64,000 nucleotides of DNA from Tenuifilum sp040752515 (GCA_040752515.1 JBFMGQ010000007.1:57278-121277), one strand, 5' to 3'. Counted from the first letter of the stretch, positions 24,238-33,952 are shown. A program made the numbers and translations. Notes: a model not told the origin generated them from the letters alone.

Positions 24238-25452
24238 CTAAAAGGCAGCCATGAGCAGGTTGATATCGCGCGAAGGGATATCGTAAAGCTTGCCCAGATA
24301 CTCGTTCGTGAGAATACCGTTAAACAGGTAAACACCATGGCGTAGGCCGCTATCCTCCTTTAGCTGCGAAAGCAAGCCACCGCTCTGGGCTATTTGCTGC
24401 AGTAAGGGAACAAAAACGTTGCTCATGGCAATTGAGGCGGTTCGAGCTACACGGGCAGTAATGTTGGGTACGCAGTAGTGTATTACTCCATGCTTAACAT
24501 ACGAGGGGTTGTTATGGTCACGTATCTCCGAGGTTTCAAAGCATCCCCCGCGATCGATACCCAGGTCAATAATCACTGCGCCCCGCTTCATTAACCTGAC
24601 CTGGTCCTCCGATACCAGGTAATTCAAGTTGATTTCCTCGGGGGCTAACGTACCAATAACAACATCGGCGGTTTTTAGAACCTTATCGAGCACCTGCTTG
24701 TGATAGATTGATGTAAATAACCGCTGTCCCAAAATATTCTGGATATCCATCAATTTTTTAATGGAATTGTCGAATATTTTCACAGTGGCCCCAAGACCCA
24801 GGGCTGCCCGAGCGGCATACTCGCCTGCGGTGCCGGCACCCAGAATGACCACCTCGGTGGGCGAAATGCCTGTTAACCCGCCCAGCATCACCCCTTTACC
24901 CTTGTTCACATTGCTAAGGTATTCGGCTGCTACAAGAACCGAAGTGCTACCGGCAATGGAGCTCATGGCCCGAACAAACGGAAATTCTCCGTCGGAATCC
25001 GATATGCTTTCAAAAGCAATTGCGGTTACTTTCTTCTGAATAAGGCTTTTTAGGTATTCGCCGGTATGATTGTTAAGGTGAAGTGACGATAGTATGGACT
25101 GGCTCTCACGAAGGTAATCGTACTCCTTTGGTGTAAGTGGTGAAACCTTAAGTATGATATCGCTTTGGTAAACCTCGGTTGGTGTAGCGGCTATGCGTGC
25201 ACCCTTTTCGCTGTACTCCATATCGGAATAGTTGGCCTGTCGGCCGGCATCCTTCTCAATGATGATTTGGTGCCCGCTTTGAACCAGTATTTCTACCGCT
25301 TCGGGGGTTAAGGGGATTCGGCTCTCGGTGGGGTCAACTTCCTTAGGAATACCGATTATCAGCTGCTTGTACTTCCTCTTATATTCAATTCGTTCTTCCT
25401 GAACGAGTAAGCCCTTTGCATGGGGAAACTCTGAAAATTTAGGACTATTCAT
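24238..25452 (-). CDS. ald: Alanine dehydrogenase
   Basis: NAD-dependent interconversion of alanine and pyruvate plus ammonia. 404 residues. N-terminal substrate domain ESRIPLTPEAVEILVQSGHQI, then the Rossmann motif GAGTAGEYAARAALGLGATV near residues 203-222. GAVIIDLGIDRGGCFETS and the C-terminal SGGLLSQLKEDSGLRHGVYLFNG complete the family pattern. Related to the PNT alpha subunit but soluble. Set 100 bp downstream of tsaE and probably separate from it. Confidence 0.88.
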   Translation of the reverse strand: MNSPKFSEFPHAKGLLVQEERIEYKRKYKQLIIGIPKEVDPTESRIPLTPEAVEILVQSGHQIIIEKDAGRQANYSDMEYSEKGARIAATPTEVYQSDIILKVSPLTPKEYDYLRESQSILSSLHLNNHTGEYLKSLIQKKVTAIAFESISDSDGEFPFVRAMSSIAGSTSVLVAAEYLSNVNKGKGVMLGGLTGISPTEVVILGAGTAGEYAARAALGLGATVKIFDNSIKKLMDIQNILGQRLFTSIYHKQVLDKVLKTADVVIGTLAPEEINLNYLVSEDQVRLMKRGAVIIDLGIDRGGCFETSEIRDHNNPSYVKHGVIHYCVPNITARVARTASIAMSNVFVPLLQQIAQSGGLLSQLKEDSGLRHGVYLFNGILTNEYLGKLYDIPSRDINLLMAAF

Positions 25453-25552
25453 GCCTTTAATTTTTTAGAAATGCAAGTTAATAAGAATCAGCTTATACTC
25501 ATTAAGTACAAGATGTTAGATTTATACGAAAACTAAGGGTTTAAGGTTATAG

Positions 25553-25978
25553 CTAAGCCGATATTTGAAGAGTTCGGCTGCCATCGGCATTTACGTTAAT
25601 GTGAATGTTGGCAACGCCATCAACGGGTAGTATTTGTTCAATTAACTCAGGCCATTCAATAAGGCATAAGGCTTGGGGATTATAGAAGTATTCCTCGTAA
25701 CCAAAATCGTAAACCTCATCAATACGTTTAATTCGATAGAAATCGAAATGGTAAATGGGTGTGCCATTGGCACCAGTGTATTCGTTAACCAAAGCAAATG
25801 TGGGGCTTGTAACAGTATCGGTAACGCCCAGTACCTTACAAATAGCTCTGATGAGGGTTGTTTTGCCAGCACCCATTGTGCCGTAAAAGCATATAATGTT
25901 CTTTCCCTTTATTGCACTGAGGGTTTGTTGCGCAATATCTTCAATATCCTCTAATTTTTTGAGTTCAATGGTTATCAT
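25553..25978 (-). CDS. tsaE: tRNA threonylcarbamoyladenosine biosynthesis ATPase TsaE
   Basis: Partner of TsaB/TsaD in making t6A37 of ANN-decoding tRNAs. P-loop GTMGAGKTT at residues 33-41, then SPTFALVNEY and the acidic HFDFYRI and LIEWPEL motifs. 141 residues, normal. Starts 1 bp from the porX stop, so it is co-transcribed with the T9SS regulators, an arrangement seen often in this phylum. Confidence 0.94.
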   Translation of the reverse strand: MITIELKKLEDIEDIAQQTLSAIKGKNIICFYGTMGAGKTTLIRAICKVLGVTDTVTSPTFALVNEYTGANGTPIYHFDFYRIKRIDEVYDFGYEEYFYNPQALCLIEWPELIEQILPVDGVANIHINVNADGSRTLQISA

Positions 25979-25979
25979 A

Positions 25980-27530
25980 CTACCTTTTTTGGGAAATTAG
26001 AGTTACAAGCGGAACAATCATTTCCTCCAACGAGATACCACCATGCTGAAAAGTATCGCGGTAGTACGAAGCGTAGTAGTTAAAGTTATTTGGGTAGGCT
26101 AAAAAGTCGTTTGCCAGGGCAAAAATGAAGGAGGAACTAATGTTGGGTTTAGGTAGATGAGCTTCCTCGGGTTTTCGAACCTCAAACACTTCCTTGGGGT
26201 TATAGCTTAAGCTCCGACCCAACTTATAACGCAGGTTGGTTGATGTGGCTCTGTCGCCAACCACTTTAACAGGATTTTTAACGCGTATTGCGCCATGGTC
26301 GGTTGTTAGCACAACCTGAACGCCAAGGCCTGCAGCCTGGTCGAGGAATTCTTTAAGGTCGGAATGTAAGAACCATGAACGGGTAAGCGACAGGTAAGCC
26401 GATTCGTCGGCTGCCAGGCCGCGCATCATTTCGGAATCGGTGCGTGAATGCGACATTACATCCACAAAGTTGTAAACCAGTACGGCAAGGTTGTTGCCTA
26501 AAAACTCCTTGATATTAATTCCGCCGGAAATACCCTTCAGGGTATCGGTTTTGATGTAGGAAAAGTTGGTGTTTAAGCCTATCCGTTGCAGCTGAGCGCT
26601 TAGCAGTTGCTTTTCAAAAAGATTTTTACCCTCGTCTTCTTCGTCAAAAACCCACAGGTCGGGGTAAGTTTTATAGATTTCAAGGGGCATTAAGCCTGAG
26701 AAAAGGGCATTACGCGCATACTGCGTAGCTGTGGGAAGTATGCTGAAATAGGATTCATCGGCATAAACCTGCCAATTTTCAGCTATAATGGGCTGTATGA
26801 TTTTCCATTGGTCGTAGCGGAAGTTATCAATTACTAAAAGAAGCACTTTGTTGCCTGAGCTGATTAACGGGAAAACCTTGTTTTTTAAAACAGAAGGGGA
26901 AAGCAGTGGCCTACTCCCTTCAGTTTGGAACCATTTAAGGTAGTTTGCCTTGATGAATTTGCCAAAAACCTGATTAGCCTCATCGAACTGCATTTCGAGC
27001 ATCTGCTTTAGGTTTGTATCGGGATTGTCGGCTAACTTCACCTGCCATGCCGCTAGCTTACGGTAAATTTCTGTCCAATCCACATGGCTTTTAGCCGTGG
27101 ATATCAAATCGGAAATCAACCTAAACTCATTGCGGTAATCGGCAAGCTGCTTTTCCGATACAAGCTCCTTGCCATGGACAAACTTTTTTACAGCCAGCAG
27201 AACCTGCTTAGGGTTAACAGGTTTTATGAGGTAGTCGGATATTTGTGCACCCACCGCCATGTCCATGATATTTTCTTCCTCGCTCTTGGTTACCATAACC
27301 ACCGGTAGGGTCGGTTTTATGGCTTTTATCTTTGGTAATGTCTCAAGACCTCCTATCCCTGGCATGTTTTCGTCCAGGAACACCAAATCGATAGGGTTTT
27401 GGCTCACCAGTTCAATGGCATCGTGCCCGTTGCTGGCAGTAAGAACGCGGTAACCCTTTTGCTCCAGAAAAATGATATGCGGGCGGAGCAAGTCAATCTC
27501 ATCGTCTACCCAAAGAATGGAGGGTTGCAT
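25980..27530 (-). CDS. porX: Type IX secretion response regulator PorX (receiver plus PglZ/alkaline phosphatase-like)
   Basis: Cytoplasmic response regulator that controls type IX secretion gene expression and interacts with the secretion apparatus. Receiver domain: acidic pair near residues 9-11, phospho-acceptor Asp53 in FLDENMPG, Lys in MVTKSEEENIMD. After a helical linker (about 125-205) comes a PglZ/alkaline phosphatase-superfamily domain with VIDNFRYDQW near 234-243 and TTDHGAI near 413-419. 516 residues, normal. Gap of 4 bp from porW upstream and 1 bp from tsaE downstream. Confidence 0.93.
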   Translation of the reverse strand: MQPSILWVDDEIDLLRPHIIFLEQKGYRVLTASNGHDAIELVSQNPIDLVFLDENMPGIGGLETLPKIKAIKPTLPVVMVTKSEEENIMDMAVGAQISDYLIKPVNPKQVLLAVKKFVHGKELVSEKQLADYRNEFRLISDLISTAKSHVDWTEIYRKLAAWQVKLADNPDTNLKQMLEMQFDEANQVFGKFIKANYLKWFQTEGSRPLLSPSVLKNKVFPLISSGNKVLLLVIDNFRYDQWKIIQPIIAENWQVYADESYFSILPTATQYARNALFSGLMPLEIYKTYPDLWVFDEEDEGKNLFEKQLLSAQLQRIGLNTNFSYIKTDTLKGISGGINIKEFLGNNLAVLVYNFVDVMSHSRTDSEMMRGLAADESAYLSLTRSWFLHSDLKEFLDQAAGLGVQVVLTTDHGAIRVKNPVKVVGDRATSTNLRYKLGRSLSYNPKEVFEVRKPEEAHLPKPNISSSFIFALANDFLAYPNNFNYYASYYRDTFQHGGISLEEMIVPLVTLISQKR

Positions 27531-27534
27531 TGTT

Positions 27535-30228
27535 CTACTCAGTTTTATAGTTTGCCTTAAAAAAGTTCAGATAATCGGGTATCGACTTATCGCCCAGAAA
27601 GCGGGCAAAGTTATCGATACTTATAACGAACATCTGATAATCAGTAGGCTTAAGGCCTGCAAGGGCTTTTGGTTCCTTGCTTATCATTTTGTAATACTTG
27701 ATGGCCGTTTGCTTATCCTTAAAACCTGTGCAGGTAATCATCTCAATGTAATCGTTGAAAGGTTGATTGGTAACATTGAGGTCGGCCTCAATGAATTCAT
27801 CAACATTGAATGAGATGATATTGAATTTGGTTTGATTGATATTTGAGCGCTTGGGCACCAAAAGAACAAACATATGCTCGCCTTCGGCAGATGAATAAAT
27901 TGACGATTGCATTTCGGTTTGCTGGGCTACTGGTGCTATATCCAAATCGGTTTGTCCCGAGACCAGCTGGAGTTCGCGTTGCTCAACCTGCTTTAGCATA
28001 ACTTCGGCCAACTGTCCCTCGTCGGTTTTGGGGAAGGTAGTGGCAAGGTTCGAAAGAGAACCTTTGAAAACCTTTAGCTCTGCAGTTTTTGCTTGGCAAA
28101 GCGCTTCAAGCAGTAAGAATTTTGGTTCAAGTGGTGTGTTTTTAACCTTTGTCATGCCGCTCCGCAAAACGCTAAGGGCATCGGTATGTTGGCCTTTAGC
28201 GTAAAACTCGTAAGCCTTTTGGTAAATTTCTTCACCCTCGTTCTGCTGCCTGCTCAGCTGCTCAAAGTAGACTGGGTTGGAGAGGAGAATGGCATAGGGA
28301 CTTTTAGGGTAGTTTGTAATTAGGGTATTACGGAACTGGGCTGCATCATCATGGCGGTTATGCTGCGAGGCCATTCGGTATAGCCTGTAGTAAGCATTTG
28401 CTGCAATTTCTTGGTCGGCAAAACGTTCGGCAAGTTTTAGGTAAGCGGCTTTAGCCTCATTGTAATCGGATAGGTTAACCTCGTATATCTCGGCAACTCG
28501 GAGCATGGCGTTTTTAACCTTTTCAATTGAAAGCTGCTTGAGCGAATCGCTAAAAGGTAGATTCACCAGGTAATACTCAGGTGTTTTAGGTGATAGCTGT
28601 TTTTGGGGTTCTTGCCCGGTTATTGCGCCAGTACCAGCCACGGTAACCTCATCGCTTGAGAGTACACGTTTATTCTTTCGCCGCCAGTTATCCTCAAGTT
28701 TTCGCTTACCCCACTTCATTTGAAACTCCGATTGGCCATAGCTGAGCGATGCCTGGTTGTAAAAATACCACTTGCCTCCTTCCTGGGTGTTTTCGGTTCG
28801 GAATCGCTGCGATTGCTGGTATAAAAGCGACTGGTTGCGCTCCTCCTGCTCCATAGCCTTTGCGCGCTGTTCCTCAACCTCAATGTTGGCAATAATGGCT
28901 TTGATAAGCGCATCACGCTCTTCCTTGGGCATGGCTGCTACCCTTAAAAGGCTATCCTCGGTTTTAATGGTATTTATGCTTTCTACTAGCGCGTTAAGGT
29001 ATTTGGCCTTTTGCTCGATTCGTTGAAATTCAGGGTAAGTATTGTCAAGGGAATTGTATGAACTATCGTAGTAGGCCTGAGCAAGGGTGTAATCGTTTTT
29101 TGAGAAATAGTAATCGGCCAACACCAAGTACGACATCCCTTTTTGGTTGCTATTGTTCTTGCTGTATTTTGCCGATAGGGTGTAGTACTCAATAGCCTTG
29201 TCGATATTTCCATCCTTGCGCTCAAGGTTGCCGAGGGTAAAATAAAGCTGGTCGAGATAATCGCTATTTTTGGCATCCTTCGACAGCTTAATAAGCTCGC
29301 GCTTCAGTTCATCGCCTTGTTTTTGGCTTAGCGCAATCATTTGGATACGTGCGCTAAAAGCCATATCGTAGGCGGTGTTCATTTTTAAAACCTTTTGGTA
29401 AGCAACCAGAGCCTCGCCGGTTTTGCCAAGTTGCTGCAGGGTTTGAGCAAGAATGTAGGTGTATCTGATTTTATCGCTCTTTTTTGGGGCAAGCTCAATG
29501 GCCCTCCTTAGGTAAGGAAGCATTGGTTCGGGTTGCTGTTGTTTTTGGTAGTAGTAAGCCCAGGTTGATGAGAGTAGATGATTAAAATTTCTATTACGGG
29601 GGCGTTTACGATTGCCCTCAACCGATTTTAGCCTATCCTGTGCATCAACATAATCGCCCTCAAGAATGGCAACTCTGGCGAGCCAAACCTGAGCCTCGTA
29701 CCAGATGGGTAATCCGGGAAACTGCCTTATTACAAACTCAAACGATGAACGAGCCTTGGCTAAATCCTGCTTCCAGGTGTGTGCCATACCTACCAGCAAC
29801 CACGATTCTCGCGCCCACCTAACATACTCGTTAAGGCTCATAAACTCCTTTTCCTTGGGGCTTAATGTATTTTTTTTGCGAGTAGGTTTAACGGTTATGG
29901 AATGGCGAGCCAGCAACATGGTGCACTTATTAAGCGTACGCTCCATATCGCCTGAAACAATTCCGGGAACTTGGCTTTCGCCTATGAGTAATACCGGCAG
30001 GTTAAGGGTGTAATTAAAGTTGATGCTCCTCTCGGCACGCTGAATTCCGTTTTTGTAGCTATCGTAGGCGTTATAGTAGTAGTTGTAGTATGATGTTAGG
30101 TTATGGTAGTTTCGGCTCACAAAAGTATTCTTTTGCGATGAGCACGACCATATTCCCAAAAGCAAAACAATGCTTAACAGTAACAATCGGGAGTGTGAGA
30201 GTTTTATCAACTTGCGACAATTTTGCAT
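27535..30228 (-). CDS. porW: Type IX secretion / gliding lipoprotein PorW (SprE-like), TPR protein
   Basis: Large periplasmic lipoprotein needed for type IX secretion. ATG 30228 gives a signal peptide with lipobox LGIWSCSS (Cys near residue 28); the upstream TTG (30252) adds an unlikely extension. Just after the Cys lies the conserved NTFVSRNYHNLTSYYNYYYNAYDSYKNG. About ten TPR-like helical pairs follow (for example LARVAILEGDYVDAQDRLKSV and NAYYRLYRMASQHNRHDDA). The last approximately 100 residues form a small alpha/beta fold with FNIISFNVDEF. Roughly 897 residues. Heads porW-porX-tsaE. Confidence 0.9.
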   Translation of the reverse strand: MQNCRKLIKLSHSRLLLLSIVLLLGIWSCSSQKNTFVSRNYHNLTSYYNYYYNAYDSYKNGIQRAERSINFNYTLNLPVLLIGESQVPGIVSGDMERTLNKCTMLLARHSITVKPTRKKNTLSPKEKEFMSLNEYVRWARESWLLVGMAHTWKQDLAKARSSFEFVIRQFPGLPIWYEAQVWLARVAILEGDYVDAQDRLKSVEGNRKRPRNRNFNHLLSSTWAYYYQKQQQPEPMLPYLRRAIELAPKKSDKIRYTYILAQTLQQLGKTGEALVAYQKVLKMNTAYDMAFSARIQMIALSQKQGDELKRELIKLSKDAKNSDYLDQLYFTLGNLERKDGNIDKAIEYYTLSAKYSKNNSNQKGMSYLVLADYYFSKNDYTLAQAYYDSSYNSLDNTYPEFQRIEQKAKYLNALVESINTIKTEDSLLRVAAMPKEERDALIKAIIANIEVEEQRAKAMEQEERNQSLLYQQSQRFRTENTQEGGKWYFYNQASLSYGQSEFQMKWGKRKLEDNWRRKNKRVLSSDEVTVAGTGAITGQEPQKQLSPKTPEYYLVNLPFSDSLKQLSIEKVKNAMLRVAEIYEVNLSDYNEAKAAYLKLAERFADQEIAANAYYRLYRMASQHNRHDDAAQFRNTLITNYPKSPYAILLSNPVYFEQLSRQQNEGEEIYQKAYEFYAKGQHTDALSVLRSGMTKVKNTPLEPKFLLLEALCQAKTAELKVFKGSLSNLATTFPKTDEGQLAEVMLKQVEQRELQLVSGQTDLDIAPVAQQTEMQSSIYSSAEGEHMFVLLVPKRSNINQTKFNIISFNVDEFIEADLNVTNQPFNDYIEMITCTGFKDKQTAIKYYKMISKEPKALAGLKPTDYQMFVISIDNFARFLGDKSIPDYLNFFKANYKTE

Positions 30229-30331
30229 TACAAAAACGGATATTAGCCCCAAAAAGTATTTAGGGGCACAATATTACAAATTATTGTGGATTTTGGGCTT
30301 CCCTTTTTTTCGTAATTCAATTGAATAAACG

Positions 30332-31213
30332 CTACTCAACCTCAATCACCAGGTACTTTGAAACTGACCAAAATTTTTGCGTATCGGTAATTTTAAGTTC
30401 CTTAACCATGCCTTTCTCGTCGGTAACAAGTGTATAGGTGTCCTTAGGGTGAGTGGTAACAACATTTACCTTTTTAGCCGTAAGGGGAATGCTTACCGTT
30501 TTTGAAATATCGATACGAACAAAGTAGTCCTGATTAAACTCGGCTTTCATTTTGCTCGATTTTCCTATGCCCAAAAAACCTCCGGTTTTATCGATTACCC
30601 TATTATCAATAAGTTCACGTCGTGTGCCAATGGCATACCAGGCAGTGTTTAGCTGCTCGGTTTGGCTCTGAATTTTAACATTCATCTCAACTTTTTCTTC
30701 CATAAGGGTATCGATGCGGGCATTTAATTGGGTTACGGTGAAGTTTAGCTGAGCTAGGTTTTCCTTGAGCTGCTCAATTTCATGTTCCTTTTCCTCGAGC
30801 TGCTGGGTTACATTGGCAATCATCCGTTCAAATTCAGCCACTTTAAGGTTTGCCTCTTTAAGTTTTTTCCTGAGCGAAACAATGGTTTGGCGGTTTTTGT
30901 CCATCAACATGTTGATGGTTTGAATATCCTCGTCAATTTGCTGGCGCACATCGGGTTTAAGTTCGCTGCCTGCTATGGCACTCTTGCTAATGGTTTGTTC
31001 CTTTTGTTTGATAATGCTCAGGTTCTCCTCAATTTCACCCATAAAGGCAAAAAATTGATTTATGGTGGAATCCTTCATCCTTGCCTCGTTACGTAGGGCT
31101 TCATTTTCCTTTACGAGCAGTTCAATCTTTTTCTTGCTACTACTTTCGCACGATACCAGCAATGTGGCTACTGTAAATGCAACGACAATGCTAATTAAAC
31201 CTTGTGCTTTCAT
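30332..31213 (-). CDS. Coiled-coil lipoprotein, unknown function
   Basis: 293 residues. Signal peptide with lipobox LLVSC (Cys22). Residues about 30-200 are a long heptad-rich coiled coil (KIELLVKENEALRNEARM; LEEKEHEIEQLKENLAQL). The C-terminal 80 residues are beta-rich (VRIDISKTVSIPLTAKKVNVVTTH). No named family recognised, although such lipoproteins are common in Bacteroidales. Stands alone upstream of porW with a 103-bp gap. Confidence 0.75.
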   Translation of the reverse strand: MKAQGLISIVVAFTVATLLVSCESSSKKKIELLVKENEALRNEARMKDSTINQFFAFMGEIEENLSIIKQKEQTISKSAIAGSELKPDVRQQIDEDIQTINMLMDKNRQTIVSLRKKLKEANLKVAEFERMIANVTQQLEEKEHEIEQLKENLAQLNFTVTQLNARIDTLMEEKVEMNVKIQSQTEQLNTAWYAIGTRRELIDNRVIDKTGGFLGIGKSSKMKAEFNQDYFVRIDISKTVSIPLTAKKVNVVTTHPKDTYTLVTDEKGMVKELKITDTQKFWSVSKYLVIEVE

Positions 31214-31308
31214 ATCCGTAACATAATTGGTTTTAAGTGTGCAATTTACGGAAATCTTTGGTTGGTTGAGCAGGGGGCAGAAAATATATAGTGAAGGGTT
31301 AAAAGTAT
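31214..31308. other. Gene-free stretch left of repeat copies 3-4
   Basis: Part of a 530-bp divergent gap between the coiled-coil lipoprotein gene and cysS. Nothing recognisable here; repeat units occupy 31309-31467. After them only CAACCATCAACT-like phrases (31500-31525) and a TACTTTTG box (31629-31636), a possible cysS -7 element, are seen. Confidence 0.3.
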
Positions 31309-31407
31309 GTTAACGGGGTTAGTGAGCGGTTAAACGGTAGAAGACAGAATTTGACGAAGTTAAAGGAAGTTAAAGGAATATAAAACGTTAACCGTAAACC
31401 TTAAAAC
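31309..31407 (-). repeat. Dispersed intergenic repeat, copy 3 (inverted)
   Basis: Reverse complement carries, in the same order as copy 1, GGTTTACGGTTAACG, TTCCTTTAACTTCCTTTAAC, GTCTTCTACCG and TTTAACCGCTCACTAAC. This is the closest match to the 6517-6620 unit. Non-coding. Confidence 0.7.
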
Positions 31408-31410
31408 TTG

Positions 31411-31467
31411 GGTCGTTAGACGCTAGAAGCCAAAATATGAATGAGTTAAAAGAAGTTAGAGGAATGG
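31411..31467 (-). repeat. Dispersed intergenic repeat, partial copy 4 (inverted)
   Basis: A shorter unit directly following copy 3. On the minus strand it reads ATTCCTCTAACTTCTTTTAA, then TTCATATTTTGGCTTCTAGC. It keeps the core but has lost the flanking TTAACGG phrases. Confidence 0.6.
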
Positions 31468-31745
31468 CTGGAATGAATTAGAACAGATAGGGGGGGCTTG
31501 TATTAACTATCAACCATCAACTAGGAAAAAGAGGTTGCGAATTGTTAAAAGTGAGCCTCAGAGGGCATTGAGGATAGTGGCTTCTGATTTCTGGGTCATG
31601 ATACCTATAAGCAAAATCTAAAAATCATTACTTTTGCAAACGTGACACGAATGAACTTCAAAAATATCAATTCGCGATGTTGCCCTTAAGATAGGCTATT
31701 GTATCGTTTTTTTGTTTCGTTATTTCTTAAATCAATCATTTTATT

Positions 31746-33215
31746 ATGAACCAAATTGTTATTTACAATACACTTACCCGCAAGAAAGAAGTTTTTGAGC
31801 CGCTTAATCCACCCCATGTAGGTCTTTATGTTTGCGGACCAACCGTTTACGGTGACCCACACCTTGGACATGCCCGTCCGGCAATTACTTTCGATTTACT
31901 GTTTCGGTACCTGAAGCACTTGGGGTATAAGGTTCGTTATGTTAGAAATATTACCGATGTTGGTCATCTGGAGAACGATGCCGATGAAGGCGAGGATAAA
32001 ATAGCCAAGAAAGCTCGACTCGAGGAGCTGGAGCCCATGGAGGTGGTTCAGTACTATACCGATAGGTATCACAGTGCCATGAAGCTGCTGAACGTGCTGC
32101 CGCCTAGCATTGAGCCCAGGGCATCGGGACATATCATTGAGCAAATAGAGCTGGTTAAGAAGATAATTAACAATGGCTTTGCTTACGAACGGAATGGTTC
32201 CATTTACTTTGATGTGGTTAAATATAATAAGAAGCATACCTACGGCATTCTTTCCGGACGTAATATTGACGATTTAATGGCCAATACCCGTCAGCTCGAT
32301 GGGCAAGATGAAAAACAGAACCCATTCGATTTTGCACTATGGAAGAAGGCATCTCCGCAACATATTATGCGTTGGCCTTCCCCTTGGAGCGAGGGCTTTC
32401 CCGGATGGCACTTGGAATGCTCGGCCATGAGCACCAAGTACCTTGGTGAACCATTCGATATTCACGGGGGTGGAATGGATTTGCTTTTTCCCCACCATGA
32501 ATGCGAAATTGCCCAAAGTGTTGCTGCCAACGGCAAGCAAGCTGTACGATACTGGATGCATAACAACATGATTACCATTAACGGACAGAAGATGGGCAAG
32601 TCGTTAGGGAATTTCATCACACTTGAGGAGCTTTTCACGGGTTCGCATAGGTTACTGGAGCAAGCCTATAGCCCAATGACCATAAGATTTTTCATACTTC
32701 AGGCACAGTACCGTTCAACTCTCGACTTTTCCAACGAAGCCCTTCAGGCTGCCGATAAGGGCCTTGCCCGCCTTATGGCGGCTAACCGTCAGCTCGACCG
32801 CATTAGGCCATCGGCTACATCAAGCGTAAAGGTTGATTTGCTAAAGGAAAAGGTTTACGAAGCCCTAAACGACGACCTTAACAGCCCTGTTGCCATTGCA
32901 GTCCTATTCGACTGGGTTCGACAGATTAACCTGCTTGCCGAAGGCAAGGAAACCATCAGCGAGGCCGACTTACATGAGCTAAAATCGTTCTTTAGAACGG
33001 TTATTTTTGATATCCTTGGTCTTATTGATGAGCACACCTCGGGCTCAAAGCATGCTGAGCTAACGGCAAAGCTGGTTGAGATGCTGCTGAATATACGCTT
33101 AGAGGCAAAACAGCGCAAGGACTTTAACACATCCGATAGGATACGCGATGAACTGGCAAAGCTTGGGGTAATTGTTCGCGACCGCAAGGATGGGTTTGAC
33201 TGGGAGTTGGAATAG
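31746..33215 (+). CDS. cysS: Cysteinyl-tRNA synthetase
   Basis: Class I aminoacyl-tRNA synthetase charging tRNA-Cys. Zinc ligand Cys30 in YVCGPTVYGDPHLGH, HIGH motif HLGH at 39-42, the zinc-binding GWHLECSAM region, HHECE, and KMGKS at 282-286 for KMSKS. 489 residues, normal. The single tRNA-Cys gene of the window lies at 57.5 kb. Start ATG 31746. Confidence 0.97.
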   Translation: MNQIVIYNTLTRKKEVFEPLNPPHVGLYVCGPTVYGDPHLGHARPAITFDLLFRYLKHLGYKVRYVRNITDVGHLENDADEGEDKIAKKARLEELEPMEVVQYYTDRYHSAMKLLNVLPPSIEPRASGHIIEQIELVKKIINNGFAYERNGSIYFDVVKYNKKHTYGILSGRNIDDLMANTRQLDGQDEKQNPFDFALWKKASPQHIMRWPSPWSEGFPGWHLECSAMSTKYLGEPFDIHGGGMDLLFPHHECEIAQSVAANGKQAVRYWMHNNMITINGQKMGKSLGNFITLEELFTGSHRLLEQAYSPMTIRFFILQAQYRSTLDFSNEALQAADKGLARLMAANRQLDRIRPSATSSVKVDLLKEKVYEALNDDLNSPVAIAVLFDWVRQINLLAEGKETISEADLHELKSFFRTVIFDILGLIDEHTSGSKHAELTAKLVEMLLNIRLEAKQRKDFNTSDRIRDELAKLGVIVRDRKDGFDWELE

Positions 33216-33249
33216 GCTCATTTTTCTTGTCTAAAAATAATGAAAAATC

Positions 33250-33639
33250 GTGGGAGGTTCCTGGAAACAAAGTTTTTTAGTCTTTGAAAGATTGTACTTT
33301 AGGCTAAATGATGCTTTGAAACTAGAATCTCTTACTGATATAGAAAAAGCAGGGATTCTACATTGGTATGAAATTACTTTTGAACTCGGTTGGAAAACAC
33401 TTAAGGATTACCTTCAGGAAATGGGTATTGAGGTAAGATTCCCACGCGATACCATAAAGGAAGCATTTAAGAACGATCTTATTCAGGATGGTGACCTTTG
33501 GAACGAAATGCTGGAAAAACGTAACCTAATGTCGCATACCTACGATGAATTTACTGCAAATCAATCGTTCCAGTTGGTGCGCGATGAATTTATTCATGGC
33601 ATTGAGCAGCTCTACACTAAATTAAAGGAACTTAGGTAA
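33250..33639 (+). CDS. HEPN-type nucleotidyltransferase substrate-binding protein (HI0074 family)
   Basis: 129-residue helical protein, HEPN half of a HEPN/MNT pair. Family pattern: LFVFERLYFRLNDAL-like N-terminus, EKAGILHWYEITFELGWKTLKDYLQ near residues 32-56, VRFPRDTIKEAF, and EMLEKRNLMSHTYDE (R-N-x3-SH, the HEPN active-type motif) near 91-105. The annotated start (33250) is a GTG; the native start could be slightly downstream. Its stop overlaps the MNT ATG by one base (TAATG), classic for this toxin-antitoxin-like pair. Because MNT is broken, the pair may be non-functional. Confidence 0.85.
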   Translation: MGGSWKQSFLVFERLYFRLNDALKLESLTDIEKAGILHWYEITFELGWKTLKDYLQEMGIEVRFPRDTIKEAFKNDLIQDGDLWNEMLEKRNLMSHTYDEFTANQSFQLVRDEFIHGIEQLYTKLKELR

Positions 33640-33952
33640 TGGAAACATTTGGTATATCCGAGAAGAGTTATTTACTGATAATTGATGTTTTAAAAAGTTA
33701 CCCTGAGGTAGAAGCTGCAATTATTTTTGGGAGTAGAGCTAAAGGGAATTATAAAAACGGGAGCGACATTGACCTTGCTTTGATTGGTGAGAGCTTAATA
33801 GTAAAGTAATCCTTGACATAGCGGGTATCCTAAACGAGGGAATTTCTATCCCCTACCATGTTGATGTGGTTAACTACCATTCAATCTCTACCCCAGAACT
33901 AAAAGAGAACATAGATAGGGTTGGTAAGGAATTTTACCGAAAAGGGTGTTGA
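33639..33952 (+). pseudogene. Frameshifted MNT-type nucleotidyltransferase
   Basis: Minimal nucleotidyltransferase, partner of the HEPN gene. The first frame carries IIFGSRAKGNYKNGSDIDLAL (GS-x10-DxD catalytic motif) but stops at 33809 after 56 residues. The rest (LNSKVILDIAGILNEG, then HVDVVNYHS, to the stop at 33950-33952) lies in another frame. Removing two bases at GAGAG (33789-33793) restores about 103 residues, the normal length. The truncated product would lack the third acidic residue near HVDVV. Decay or sequencing error. Confidence 0.8.

Noticed and set aside
31214..31745. Possible small RNA gene or T-box upstream of cysS
   Set aside because: The stretch is explained by dispersed repeats; no T-box or riboswitch core is visible and such leaders are not usual in this phylum.
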